Source: Pantoea sp. CCBC3-3-1 (GTDB lineage: Bacteria > Pseudomonadota > Gammaproteobacteria > Enterobacterales > Enterobacteriaceae). From it: 64,000 nucleotides of DNA. A program made the position numbers and the translations under genes. Shown one piece after another: positions 26,356-34,791 of the stretch (the first letter of the stretch is position 1; each line of letters begins with the position of its first letter). The notes beneath the pieces were generated by a model. That model worked only from the letters and a program-made list of their open reading frames with translations. It did not search any database and was not told the origin of the DNA. The stretch lies in the NCBI RefSeq assembly GCF_007981265.1, contig NZ_CP034363.1, positions 3,162,001 to 3,226,000 on the forward strand, written 5' to 3'.

Positions 26356-27483
26356 TCAGCCAAACAGTTTGAACAATGGCGAAACGCTGTAGCCCGTAAT
26401 GGACTGGGCAGAAAGGATGGTGTTGTAGGCAAGGTAATAGGTTGCAATACCGCCTAACAAAACAATATTGATCAGCAAATGACGTATTCGCAATAACAGG
26501 AATGAGAAGAGTATCGGCTCCGCATGCAGGAACAGGTTACCTACCCTGCCACCGAAAATACTAAAGTCGGAGAAGGTAATACGAACCGCCGCGCCGACGC
26601 TGTAAGCAATTAGCAGAATATAGACCAGCCGGTCCTCTTTCTTGATGCCATTGCGGAAGTAGTAAAGCGTAAAAGCACCGATAAAGAAGATGTTCTTCAG
26701 GTTAGCCAGGCCGAAAACGGGCGAAGCCGTATCGAAATCGGTGCCGCTATAGCCTTCTGCTCGCTCTCCCAGCCCAGGCACGATGCCCAGTGAGTCGAGG
26801 AAGAGTTTTTTCCCGCCGATAATCCCCAGCGGAATTGAAGCAAAGACGATCACTAACGGCAGATACTTGCGCTCACGCATAAAGATAAACGGCATAACCA
26901 GAATGACCGTATAGCCGGTAGAGTGCGATTGCGTACTCAATACCAGGAAAACTGCGGCCAGAATATGTTTGCGTGTCGCCATAGAACAGATAAAGGCAAT
27001 GGCAAAGGCGCTCGATAACCCAAATCGGATCTGGTTCATATCTTTATTGATAAACAGATGCGTGGAATACAGGCACAGCGAGCATAAAAGCAGCGGTGAA
27101 TACTTCTTATAGCAGTAAACGTTGGTCGATACCGCAATTGCACAAATAAAGAACAGGAAGTAGTAGCTTTCCTTGGTTACCAGAGAAAATACCCATGCCA
27201 GCAGCATAAATAATTTCTCATAACGGTAGGTATCGGTGATCGCTGAATAGGTGTTGACCTGCAGCTGCGCCGAGAAATCATGGAAAAAATCAAGATACTG
27301 ACTGTCATCCATACCACTGCCCAGGCCTCGTGAGCCGCCAAAGCAGATCAGAACCATGGCGCCCACGAACAGGAGATAAGTGGTAAAGCGTTTTACTCTG
27401 GTGTCCTGAAGCTGGTTTATTGCTGCCAACTCAAAAATACAGCAAGCCAACAGGCTATAGCTGATTATCCAATATATTGCCAT
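26356..27483 (-). CDS. amsC: exopolysaccharide polymerase (Wzy/EpsG-like, AmsC)
   Basis: A 375-residue inner-membrane protein with about ten hydrophobic segments from the N-terminus (MAIYWIISYSLLACCIFELA) to near the C-terminus. The loop CFGGSRGLGSGMDDSQYLDF (about residues 47-66) and FINKDMNQIRFGLSSAFAI near 147-165 are typical of the EpsG/Wzy-type polymerases. It should join repeat units at the periplasmic face. Position between amsB and amsD fits AmsC. AmsC and other Wzy proteins vary strongly in sequence, so the identification rests on topology, the EpsG-like loops and context. It lies 29 bases downstream of amsB and is followed by a strong terminator-like hairpin. Confidence 0.8.
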   Translation of the reverse strand: MAIYWIISYSLLACCIFELAAINQLQDTRVKRFTTYLLFVGAMVLICFGGSRGLGSGMDDSQYLDFFHDFSAQLQVNTYSAITDTYRYEKLFMLLAWVFSLVTKESYYFLFFICAIAVSTNVYCYKKYSPLLLCSLCLYSTHLFINKDMNQIRFGLSSAFAIAFICSMATRKHILAAVFLVLSTQSHSTGYTVILVMPFIFMRERKYLPLVIVFASIPLGIIGGKKLFLDSLGIVPGLGERAEGYSGTDFDTASPVFGLANLKNIFFIGAFTLYYFRNGIKKEDRLVYILLIAYSVGAAVRITFSDFSIFGGRVGNLFLHAEPILFSFLLLRIRHLLINIVLLGGIATYYLAYNTILSAQSITGYSVSPLFKLFG

Positions 27484-27512
27484 TCGTCTTTCCGCCGATT
27501 TATTCTTTCAGG

Positions 27513-28418
27513 CTATTTTTTTGCAATGCGTTCAGAAAATTTCTGTTTTAAACGGCCGAGGAAATAATCACGATTTCCTTTATTGGTCAGGAAGAAATAT
27601 TGTGCGAAGCTCAGGCTGGCATGCAGCACTTTTCCGTCCGCTTTATAGCGGATAGGCATTTTGTACGCTTTATACGTATAAACATCGCGCTTGCTTAAAT
27701 ACGGGCTCATGGTTTCCAGCCAGAAGTTGGAATATTTAACCGATTCACCTTTATGCTTGGAGTTAAAGCTGGTCACCATATGATAGTTCGCCAGAGGCTG
27801 CGCAATCATGATGAACTCAAAGCCGCTTTTATCCGCACGAATGCAAAAATCATAATCCTGATGACGAATAAATCTTTCATCAAATTTGATTTCCGCCGCG
27901 TGTTCACGCTTCAGCACGATGGTACTGGTCTGAATGAAGCCATAGCAGCCAAAAAGATATTCGGCGATGCTTTCATTTTTTTCAGGCAGGTTAAGCGGCA
28001 TGACTTTCAGGAAGGCGCCGTCCTGCATGATGTTGACCTGACTAAACAGAACAAAGCGGTCTTTGCCTTGAGCCGTCAGTTGTTCAATCTTTTTCACGGT
28101 TTCCAGCAGCTTGTCCTGATGCCATTCATCGTCAGCATCCAGGAAACAAACGTAATCACCCGTAGCCAGATCGATGCCTCGGTTTCTTGCACCTGCGCCG
28201 TTTAGCTTAACCTCTGACAACACCAGGTTAATTTTCAGGTCGCGGTAGCGCTCGCTGTTTACCACTTCAGCAAGCTGGGCAGCATCAGCGGATTTATCAT
28301 CAACGATATTCACTTCAAAGTTCTGATAACTTTGCGCTTTGACACAGTCCAGCGTAGTGATAATCGATTCGGACGCATTATATGCAGGAATAACGATCGA
28401 GAAGAAAATATCCTTCAT
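27513..28418 (-). CDS. amsB: GT2 glycosyltransferase (AmsB-like)
   Basis: A 301-residue GT2 enzyme. Motifs are FFSIVIPAYNASESI at 5-19, FEVNIVDDKSADAAQL near 34-49, LNGAGARNRGIDLATGDYVC near 72-91 and the metal-binding FLDADDEWHQ (DADD) near 92-101. RHQDYDFCIRADKSG near 186-200 carries the acidic catalytic region. The length equals that of AmsB of E. amylovora as I recall it (301 residues). It is expected to add a sugar to the lipid-linked oligosaccharide in the cytoplasm. It lies 106 bases after wzc, a gap that contains a hairpin with a one-mismatch 11-bp stem. Confidence 0.85.
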   Translation of the reverse strand: MKDIFFSIVIPAYNASESIITTLDCVKAQSYQNFEVNIVDDKSADAAQLAEVVNSERYRDLKINLVLSEVKLNGAGARNRGIDLATGDYVCFLDADDEWHQDKLLETVKKIEQLTAQGKDRFVLFSQVNIMQDGAFLKVMPLNLPEKNESIAEYLFGCYGFIQTSTIVLKREHAAEIKFDERFIRHQDYDFCIRADKSGFEFIMIAQPLANYHMVTSFNSKHKGESVKYSNFWLETMSPYLSKRDVYTYKAYKMPIRYKADGKVLHASLSFAQYFFLTNKGNRDYFLGRLKQKFSERIAKK

Positions 28419-28480
28419 GACAAGGCACCTTATTAAACGTTATACAGAAACAGCCTGTTCAGACAACGGCTCCAAAATGC

Positions 28481-28517
28481 AGAGGAATCTTCCAGTTCAG
28501 CACCGAAAGACTCCTCT
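28481..28517 (-). terminator. hairpin between wzc and amsB
   Basis: An 11-bp stem with one mismatch (28481-28491 with 28507-28517) and a 15-base loop, starting 7 bases past the wzc stop codon. The bases following on the minus strand (GCATTTTGG) are a poor T tract, so it may act as an mRNA stabiliser or a leaky terminator. Confidence 0.5.
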
Positions 28518-28524
28518 GTGTTAC

Positions 28525-30699
28525 TTAGCTTTTGGCATTACCCTTGTAGCTGTAATCGTAATAATCGTACCCGTAGCCATAAGCATTTGCCGCTTTGCGT
28601 ACCACGGCGTTCAGAATTACGCCCTTAATATCAATACCATTCTGCGCGAAACGCTTGTAGCTGATATCCACTTCTTTCAGGGTGTTGGTCTCGAAACGCG
28701 CTACCATCAGCGAGGTTCCAGCCAGCTTACCGATGATGGTTGCGTCGGTGACGGCCAGTACAGGCGGCGTATCAACCAGCACCAGGTCGTAGTTTTCGCT
28801 TGCCCATTCCAGCAGTGCGTTCATGCGGTTGTGCATCAACAGCTCGGACGGGTTCGGCGGCACCTGACCACGTGGGATAAAGTCAAAGCCGTAGCTACCA
28901 CGCTGGATCAGGTCTGGCGTGAACGCCGTTTTACCTGACAGCACGTTAGACAGGCCAACCTTGTTGCTCGCGCCCAACAAATCGTGGGTATAGCCGCGAC
29001 GCATATCGCCATCAATAAACAGAACTTTCTGACCCGCATTCGCCACCAGTGTTGCAAGGTTGGCGCTGATAAAGGTTTTACCAATGCCCGGGCTTGCGCC
29101 AGTAATCATCAGAATGTTGTTTTTGGCTTCCATCATGGCAAAGTGCAGACTGGTACGCAGGCTACGAATGGCTTCGATGGAGAGGTCAGTTGGATTACCC
29201 AACGCCAACAGGCTGTTCTGCGGTTCGGTTTTCACCTTCACGCCGCGCTTGCTGAGCGCTTCGGCATCTTTTTTACGCTGCCACTCGGAAAGTGGAACGC
29301 TGGCGTAAACGTTGATACCGGCTTCTTCCAGCTGATCCGGGCTGGTAATGCCGCGATGGAACAGCGCTTTCAGCAGGATAACGCCAACGGAGATCACCAG
29401 GCCAAGCACCAGGCTCGCCAGCAGGATCATCGCTTTCTTCGGCGCAACAGGCTTGTAAGCGGTTTCAGCGCGGTCAACGATGCGCACATCCCCTACCGTA
29501 CTCGCTTTGCTGATGCTCAGCTCTTGCTGACGGTTGAGCAGCTGCATATAGATTTCCTGACCGGACTGCACGTCACGCGTCAGACGCAGAATTTCCTGTT
29601 GAGTCTGCGGCATCTGACCAATCTTCTGGTTCAGTTTTTTCTGCTCGTCTTCCAAGGTCTTACGTTTTTCCAGCAGCGCACGATAAGTTGGGTGATCTTT
29701 GGTGAACAGCTGGGACACTTCCGCTTCACGGAAGGTCAGTTCATTCAGCTGGCTCTGTACGCTAACGGAGGAATCCAGGGCAGACTTCGCTTCCAGCGAC
29801 ATATCAACAGATTCGTTGTTACGACGATAGGTGTTGAGCTTGTCTTCAGCTTCATCCAGCTTGCCACGTACCTGCGGCAGTTGCTGCTTCAGGAACTCCA
29901 GGCTCTTTTCAGCTTCGGCAGATTTCCGCTCAACGTTTTGCAGCAGATAGTTGTTCATAATCTGATTCAGCACTTTGCTGATCAGCACCGGATCTTCACC
30001 GGTATAGGTCAGACCCATAACGCCCGTGTCTTTACCTTTGTCCGCAACGGCAAGGTTGTTGACGATCTGACCGATTGCTGCCAGGTCAGAAAGCTTGGTC
30101 ACGGTGAAGCTGGTACCCGGCTCGGCCTGGATATCGCTAACCAGTACGGAGACGTTTTTATGGGTTTCCAGCTGGCCGGTTTTCCCTTTAAACAGCTCGT
30201 CGCCATCTCGTGAAACGGTGTAGCTGTTGGCGTCGTTGACTTCGATTTTTACAATGCCGTCAGTCCAGGTACGTGGCATATCCAGACGTGAAACAGCAAT
30301 CTGTCCAGGTACTTTGCCCGTCAGGCGAGCCAGACCACGTCCAATCACCGGCAGATAATCCTGCTGTACCTGAATGTTCAGGCCCAGATCGTCAACGGTC
30401 TTGCCGATAACCATACGCGACTGGATAATCTGAATTTCGGTCGCTGAAGCAGGTTCCACCGGCGTTTCAGTCAGATCGTTCAGAACGGTGTTTGGACTCT
30501 TTTGCTCTACCTGAACCAGCGCGTCCGCGCTATAAATAGGTGTGGCAAACAGGGTATACAGCGTCCCCAGCAATAAGAAAAAGGCCGTGACGGCCACGAT
30601 AATCCAGCGATGATCAATTAACTGTCCAACCAGGTGAGCGATGTCAAACCCAGCCGCTTCCTCTTTAGGCGCTGACGAGGCCTTACTTTTTATATTCAT
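28525..30699 (-). CDS. wzc: polysaccharide co-polymerase tyrosine kinase (Wzc/AmsA)
   Basis: A 724-residue protein from ATG 30697-30699 (MNIKSKASSA); a TTG four codons earlier is less likely. A Wzz domain comes first: membrane helix at about 29-50 (HRWIIVAVTAFFLLLGTLYT) and a second near 425-445 before the proline-rich periplasmic junction (ETAYKPVAPKKAMILLASLV). The C-terminal BY-kinase domain has Walker A ITGASPGIGKTFISANLA near 534-551, Walker A' LFIDGDMRRGYTHDL near 564-578 and Walker B LVLVDTPPVLAVTD near 638-651. The tail (YGYGYDYYDYSYKG) is a tyrosine cluster for autophosphorylation. With Wza and the phosphatase Wzb it controls chain length and export of EPS; the AmsA name is used in Erwinia. 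Confidence 0.96.
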   Translation of the reverse strand: MNIKSKASSAPKEEAAGFDIAHLVGQLIDHRWIIVAVTAFFLLLGTLYTLFATPIYSADALVQVEQKSPNTVLNDLTETPVEPASATEIQIIQSRMVIGKTVDDLGLNIQVQQDYLPVIGRGLARLTGKVPGQIAVSRLDMPRTWTDGIVKIEVNDANSYTVSRDGDELFKGKTGQLETHKNVSVLVSDIQAEPGTSFTVTKLSDLAAIGQIVNNLAVADKGKDTGVMGLTYTGEDPVLISKVLNQIMNNYLLQNVERKSAEAEKSLEFLKQQLPQVRGKLDEAEDKLNTYRRNNESVDMSLEAKSALDSSVSVQSQLNELTFREAEVSQLFTKDHPTYRALLEKRKTLEDEQKKLNQKIGQMPQTQQEILRLTRDVQSGQEIYMQLLNRQQELSISKASTVGDVRIVDRAETAYKPVAPKKAMILLASLVLGLVISVGVILLKALFHRGITSPDQLEEAGINVYASVPLSEWQRKKDAEALSKRGVKVKTEPQNSLLALGNPTDLSIEAIRSLRTSLHFAMMEAKNNILMITGASPGIGKTFISANLATLVANAGQKVLFIDGDMRRGYTHDLLGASNKVGLSNVLSGKTAFTPDLIQRGSYGFDFIPRGQVPPNPSELLMHNRMNALLEWASENYDLVLVDTPPVLAVTDATIIGKLAGTSLMVARFETNTLKEVDISYKRFAQNGIDIKGVILNAVVRKAANAYGYGYDYYDYSYKGNAKS

Positions 30700-30711
30700 G
30701 GATAATCCCAA

Positions 30712-31146
30712 CTATCGGCTTAATGCGTTGACCCATTTCTGGGCAGCGTTTTCGAGTAATCCGTACACGGCTTCAAAGGCATCGCGGCTTTTCTTATAAG
30801 GATCCGCTATTTCCTGTTGGTTGAGCCAGTGGCCAAATAACATGGTCTTGCCACGTACAGAGGGGTTAATGCGATTAACCAGATCGACATGTTTTTTTTC
30901 CATCACCAGGATCAAATCATAATCCCGGCACATGCCCGACGTTAACTGCTGGGCGACATGCCCATCCAGTGCAACCCCATGTTCACTGGCAACGCTGCTG
31001 GCGGTTGCGTCGGCCTCATGACCGACCATCGCGCTTATCCCGGCAGACTCAATTCTCTTCTCAGGTAGCGCCATTTTCAGCAGCCGCTCTCCGGTAGGAG
31101 AACGGCAGATGTTGCCGACGCAGACCACTAAGATTGAATTAATCAT
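30712..31146 (-). CDS. wzb: low-molecular-weight protein tyrosine phosphatase (Wzb/AmsI)
   Basis: A 144-residue LMW-PTP. The catalytic P-loop CVGNICRSP (Cys-X5-Arg-Ser) is at about 9-17 and the general acid lies in DPYKKSRDAF near 115-124. It removes phosphate from the tyrosine-rich tail of the adjacent kinase Wzc and so cycles EPS polymerisation. It lies 14 bases after wza and 12 bases before the wzc start codon, the standard wza-wzb-wzc order. Confidence 0.96.
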   Translation of the reverse strand: MINSILVVCVGNICRSPTGERLLKMALPEKRIESAGISAMVGHEADATASSVASEHGVALDGHVAQQLTSGMCRDYDLILVMEKKHVDLVNRINPSVRGKTMLFGHWLNQQEIADPYKKSRDAFEAVYGLLENAAQKWVNALSR

Positions 31147-31160
31147 AATGCTCCCGGTTA

Positions 31161-32294
31161 TTACCAGTTATGGAATGTCTGTACGTTACGCGATGCATCG
31201 TAGAGACCACTGATCGTCGGCACCAGCTGTGAAATCACACGGTTCCAACGCGTCAACGGCGTAGAAGTTACGTAAACAATGTCATAAGGCTGTAGCTGGA
31301 ATTCCGATCCCATCACCATTGCCGAAGCGTCTTTGGTGTTCAGCTGATAGATATTGGCAATCTTACTGCGGTTCTTGCCTTTGATTGGACGAATGACAAA
31401 GACACCGGTCGCATCGGCCATGGTTTGATCCATGCCCTGCGCGTTGCCCAGCGCTTCAGCCAGCGTCATACCGCTGCGATCCATTTTCAGCGTTGACTGC
31501 ACTTTTACTTCGCCCATGACAAAGACTTTCAGATCGTCGTTGCGTGGAACATACAGAATATCGCCCGGATAGAGCAGATGGTTCTGCGACAGATCGCCGT
31601 TCTGCATCAGCGCCTGCAGAGAAATAGGCTGCTCGCTGCCGTTATGCGTCAGCACCACGTTACGCCAGTCGGCATTGGCAGTCAGACCGCCCGCAGCGTT
31701 AACCGCATCCAGAATGGTCAACGGCACGTTGGTGATTGGCTGCTGACCGGACGTGGTCACTTCACCCGTCACGTAGGCTTTTTGCGATTTGAACGAGGCA
31801 ACGCTCACGTCAACCTGTGGGCTTTCGATGTACTGAGACAGGCGATTAGCAATCTCGTTGCGAATTTCCTGCACCGTACGGCCGGCTACGCGTACACGCC
31901 CGATGTAGGGATAGAAAATGGTGCCATCTGAATGAACCCAGTTACCGGTATCGCTGGCGCTACGGTATTGACCCGCAGGCGTGGTCAGCTCAGGGTGATC
32001 CCAGACGGTGACGGTCAGCACATCGCCAACCCCAATGCGGTACTCATACGTTTGCAGTTCGTTTTGCAACTGAGGGTTAGGCTGCGCGACAACCGGTGCC
32101 GGACGCATCCGCTCAACCAGGCTTGGGGTCAGCGGGAAGACATTGACGTATTTATCAATATCAAAATCGTTGTCCTGCTGCTTAATAACATCTTTTCCAC
32201 TGGTAGAAAGCTTTGAACCCGGCACCACCGTACATCCTGCAAGGAGAGTTGCCGATATCAACAAGGGTAATAACTTGGTTTTGATTGTAATCAT
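31161..32294 (-). CDS. wza: outer-membrane polysaccharide export lipoprotein (Wza/AmsH)
   Basis: A 377-residue lipoprotein. The signal peptide ends in the lipobox LLAGC, with the acylated Cys at about residue 21, followed by [10 protein letters not shown]. The polysaccharide export domain contains [18 protein letters not shown] near 86-103, and SLBB-like segments follow (KAYVTGEV near 171-178; [15 protein letters not shown] near 254-268). [14 protein letters not shown] near 241-254 is a typical Wza stretch. It forms the octameric outer-membrane channel through which EPS leaves the cell and works with Wzc. The gene follows amsG after 260 bases that hold a hairpin. Confidence 0.96.
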   Translation of the reverse strand: MITIKTKLLPLLISATLLAGCTVVPGSKLSTSGKDVIKQQDNDFDIDKYVNVFPLTPSLVERMRPAPVVAQPNPQLQNELQTYEYRIGVGDVLTVTVWDHPELTTPAGQYRSASDTGNWVHSDGTIFYPYIGRVRVAGRTVQEIRNEIANRLSQYIESPQVDVSVASFKSQKAYVTGEVTTSGQQPITNVPLTILDAVNAAGGLTANADWRNVVLTHNGSEQPISLQALMQNGDLSQNHLLYPGDILYVPRNDDLKVFVMGEVKVQSTLKMDRSGMTLAEALGNAQGMDQTMADATGVFVIRPIKGKNRSKIANIYQLNTKDASAMVMGSEFQLQPYDIVYVTSTPLTRWNRVISQLVPTISGLYDASRNVQTFHNW

Positions 32295-32508
32295 CTATTT
32301 CATCGCTATCAGTAATTTGATTGATAGTGGCGGATCCGCCGCTGTGTAGCGTCTTGCAAAAGTGAGATCAGTTATTCAAACGCTGAAACTGTCGGTCATT
32401 ATCATGAACTCCGTCTTTTATGCCTTGCCGGTTGCGAAACCGACGCTTCACATTCGCTACGAGTGTTTGTTTAGCGTGCAAGTCAATGACAGTTATCAGT
32501 CACGCTAC

Positions 32509-32534
32509 GGTGCGTTCTTCGCCAAAAACGCACC
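32509..32534 (-). terminator. hairpin between amsG and wza
   Basis: A perfect 8-bp stem (32509-32516 with 32527-32534) with a 10-base loop. It starts about 20 bases past the amsG stop codon. On the minus strand it is followed by GTAGCGTGAC rather than a T tract, so it is at best a leaky terminator or processing site. Confidence 0.4.
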
Positions 32535-32554
32535 GTTTTCTTCACCAGCGAGTA

Positions 32555-33988
32555 TCAATAAGCGCCATCACGCTTCAGTACCACACCCACTGTTTTAAAC
32601 AGAATGGCGATGTCGTTCCACAGTGACCAGTTCTTCACATACCAGGAGTCAAAGTAAACGCGAGTTTCATAATCAACATCATTACGTCCACTCACCTGCC
32701 ACAGGCCGGTCATGCCAGGTTTCGCCATAAAGTAGTAATCCACATCGCCGGCATAACGTTCCAGTTCATCTTCGATGACCGGACGCGGCCCAACCAGGCT
32801 CATTTCGCCACGCACTACGTTCCACAGCTGCGGCAGTTCGTCGAGACTGGTCTTACGGATGAAATGACCGATACGTGTTATACGCGGATCGTTTTTCAAT
32901 TTGAAGTCTTTATCCCATTCAGCGCGAGCAACAGGATCGGTTCGCAGCACTTCTTCCAGCACTTCTTTTGAATTAATCACCATCGAGCGGAACTTCAGGC
33001 ACTTAAATTTGCGCCCGTTCAGACCCACGCGTTCGTGACCATAGATTGGGTTGCCGCCATCGCGAGCCACCAGGAAGATCAGGACGGCCAGGGCTGGCAT
33101 CAGCATCGTGATAATGCCGAGCGCGCCAACAATATCGAATGCGCGTTTCAGAATGCGGGAAGTGCGCTTCGCCAGATTATTACTGACGCGTAAAATCATT
33201 ACCTCGTGGCTGAAAATATAAGCCATGTCCGTGCCGTAAAGCGGAACGCCGCGTAAAGAAGGGATAACGGAAACGGAACGGCAATTGTGCTTCGCCAGAT
33301 TTTTCAGCCACACATCACGGTACTGACTTTGTTCAAACTCAACGGCGACAATAAATTGCGTTTCGCTGTTGACCAGCTGCCAGAGAGCAGACTCTTCGCG
33401 CACAACAGGAATACCGAATAGCGCCGGAGCGGGTGTAGTGCCATCAACATCGTAGAAAGCCACAACGTCAAAGCCCATCACCTCTTCGCTCTGCAATGCC
33501 ATATAGGCTTCTTCAGCGTTTTTACCGCTACCAATAATAATGGATTGCTTTTTCCACAGGCCGTAACGGTTAAGAATTCTTTTCACCAGAGCACGGCCAA
33601 GCGGTAGCAGTACCAGCGCCAGAATCCAGGTTGTTACCCAGGTCCAGCGGGACATTTCCCATTTAGATAAGGCAGTAATCGACAGGTCAATTACCGAGAA
33701 GATAAAGACGCTGCGGAAGATTTCTTTTAATTCAAACCAGAAAGGTTTGCGATAAGTATAATGGCGCAGGCGAACCCAGAACCAGGCAATACAAATCAGT
33801 GAAAGAATGATGTGTGTGGTAATATTTAACTGCAAATCTTGTGAGGAAATGTCATCCAGTATATTACCCGGTAACGCTTTCATCATCAGAACTGCAATAA
33901 ATAAAGAGGCATTAAAAAAAATGAGATCTGAAAGTGCCAGTGACAGTTTTATTAACAGCCCTTTAAAGGTAAATTCTATATCGCGCAT
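32555..33988 (-). CDS. amsG: undecaprenyl-phosphate galactose phosphotransferase (AmsG/WbaP-like)
   Basis: A 477-residue polyprenol-phosphate hexose-1-phosphate transferase, the same length as AmsG of E. amylovora as I recall it. Four or five membrane helices lie in residues 10-130, a soluble middle domain has [20 protein letters not shown] near 175-194, and a final helix precedes the catalytic domain ([12 protein letters not shown] near 276-287). Catalytic motifs are [17 protein letters not shown] near 318-334, [20 protein letters not shown] near 383-402 with VGPRP after it, and [13 protein letters not shown] near 424-436. It starts EPS synthesis by placing galactose 1-phosphate on undecaprenyl phosphate. 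It is the first operon gene; its leader carries the ops element and the distal RcsAB box. Confidence 0.93.
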   Translation of the reverse strand: MRDIEFTFKGLLIKLSLALSDLIFFNASLFIAVLMMKALPGNILDDISSQDLQLNITTHIILSLICIAWFWVRLRHYTYRKPFWFELKEIFRSVFIFSVIDLSITALSKWEMSRWTWVTTWILALVLLPLGRALVKRILNRYGLWKKQSIIIGSGKNAEEAYMALQSEEVMGFDVVAFYDVDGTTPAPALFGIPVVREESALWQLVNSETQFIVAVEFEQSQYRDVWLKNLAKHNCRSVSVIPSLRGVPLYGTDMAYIFSHEVMILRVSNNLAKRTSRILKRAFDIVGALGIITMLMPALAVLIFLVARDGGNPIYGHERVGLNGRKFKCLKFRSMVINSKEVLEEVLRTDPVARAEWDKDFKLKNDPRITRIGHFIRKTSLDELPQLWNVVRGEMSLVGPRPVIEDELERYAGDVDYYFMAKPGMTGLWQVSGRNDVDYETRVYFDSWYVKNWSLWNDIAILFKTVGVVLKRDGAY

Positions 33989-34215
33989 AGTTAACTCTTA
34001 ATTTTTTCTTCGGAAGCCTGTGATTTAATAATTTCCATCATTGAAAATAATCGCGTGTTTTTTAATCACGTCATTTATCACACAGGAAACGTATTCAGGA
34101 GTTGTGTAAAAAAGGTCATTGTAACTGGCAGTGCAGCACGAGAATTGACATGTAAAATCAACAACAACGGTGGTTAATTTGCTGTCTTTTGTGGTGGTTT
34201 TTTCACCATTTCAGA

Positions 34216-34254
34216 CACGCTACCGCCCCTGGCTTGTAGCTGCCAATGTGCTGT
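34216..34254 (-). promoter_or_regulatory. JUMPstart with ops element (RfaH recruitment) for the EPS operon
   Basis: On the minus strand the segment ends in AGCCAGGGGCGGTAGCGTG (34216-34234), matching the JUMPstart consensus including the ops core. The 5' part (CAGCACATTGGCAGCTACA) also resembles the consensus. The ops core is identical to that of the rfb leader at 17607-17623 over 17 bases. It lies 228 bases upstream of the amsG start codon, inside the predicted leader transcript. Confidence 0.92.
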
Positions 34255-34397
34255 AACTGACTACCTTGTTGGTTTTATCCTGTCCTCTCAGAGCGGCAGG
34301 CTAACGCGTTTGTCATCCCGTCGTGTCGATAATCAACAACACTAAAAGACGCGACCGTGCTAATTGCTACTTTAACGCAGACATTTACTAACACGTT

Positions 34398-34428
34398 GCT
34401 ATACTAGTTATTACTGGCCTGTTTACAA
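34398..34428 (-). promoter_or_regulatory. candidate amsG promoter
   Basis: On the minus strand TTGTAA (34423-34428) is followed after 16 bases by TAGTAT (34401-34406), or after 19 bases by TATAGC (34398-34403). The position upstream of the ops element and downstream of the RcsAB box is as expected. The match to the sigma-70 consensus is only moderate. Confidence 0.4.
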
Positions 34429-34543
34429 GGGGAGCTCACCGCCCACACTCTCTTTTAGGATTAAGACTAGCTGTTACCGTACTCTATACCTGACGTAGCC
34501 ACTTTTTCCTCCGGATAAAATTCAGAATTATTCCATTCTAAAA

Positions 34544-34557
34544 TGAGAATAATCTCG
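34544..34557. promoter_or_regulatory. RcsAB box upstream of amsG
   Basis: TGAGAATAATCTCG matches the published RcsAB consensus TRVGAAWAWTSYGR at 13 of 14 positions. Its centre is about 562 bases upstream of the amsG start codon; in E. amylovora the RcsA/RcsB target lies about 550 bases upstream of amsG. The heterodimer activates capsule synthesis in that system. Confidence 0.8.
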
Positions 34558-34791
34558 CCCTTCTTGCCTTCAGTCTTTAAGTATCCCTCAGTTTCATCAG
34601 ACAACCTATGCGAATAATCTTGAAAACAGTCAACGTCAAAAGTGACATTTGTGTTTAATAAATTCATTTACGGATTAGATGAATTGTTAGCCATTATCTG
34701 AACCATCGGCAACTCACAGGGATTATTGGTTGAATTGCGAGGCAACCGCTATCATCATGGCAATTCATGAATTTTTAAAGGTGATTATGTA

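Larger units (their letters stand above)
33989..34791. other. divergent control region between amsG and yegH
   Basis: These 803 bases hold the EPS operon control sites. From amsG upward they are a 228-base leader, the JUMPstart/ops element (34216-34254), a candidate promoter (34398-34428), a near-consensus RcsAB box (34544-34557) and then the short yegH upstream region. A 66-codon minus-strand frame at 34467-34667 lies across the RcsAB box, has no good ribosome site and is not called as a gene. Confidence 0.7.

Noticed and set aside
28984..30213. 409-codon forward frame opposite wzc
   Set aside because: Antisense shadow of a gene with strong kinase motifs; no domain or ribosome site supports it.
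32500..32508. Partial ops-like sequence (CACGCTAC) in the amsG-wza gap
   Set aside because: Only 8 bases of the reverse ops core are present; the essential GGCGG part is missing.
34456..34469. Second RcsAB-like sequence TAGGATTAAGACTA upstream of amsG
   Set aside because: It matches only 9 of 14 positions; the site at 34544-34557 is much better.
34467..34667. 66-codon minus-strand frame between amsG and yegH
   Set aside because: It covers the RcsAB box, has no good ribosome site upstream of its ATG, and shows no family motif. The region is better explained as control DNA.
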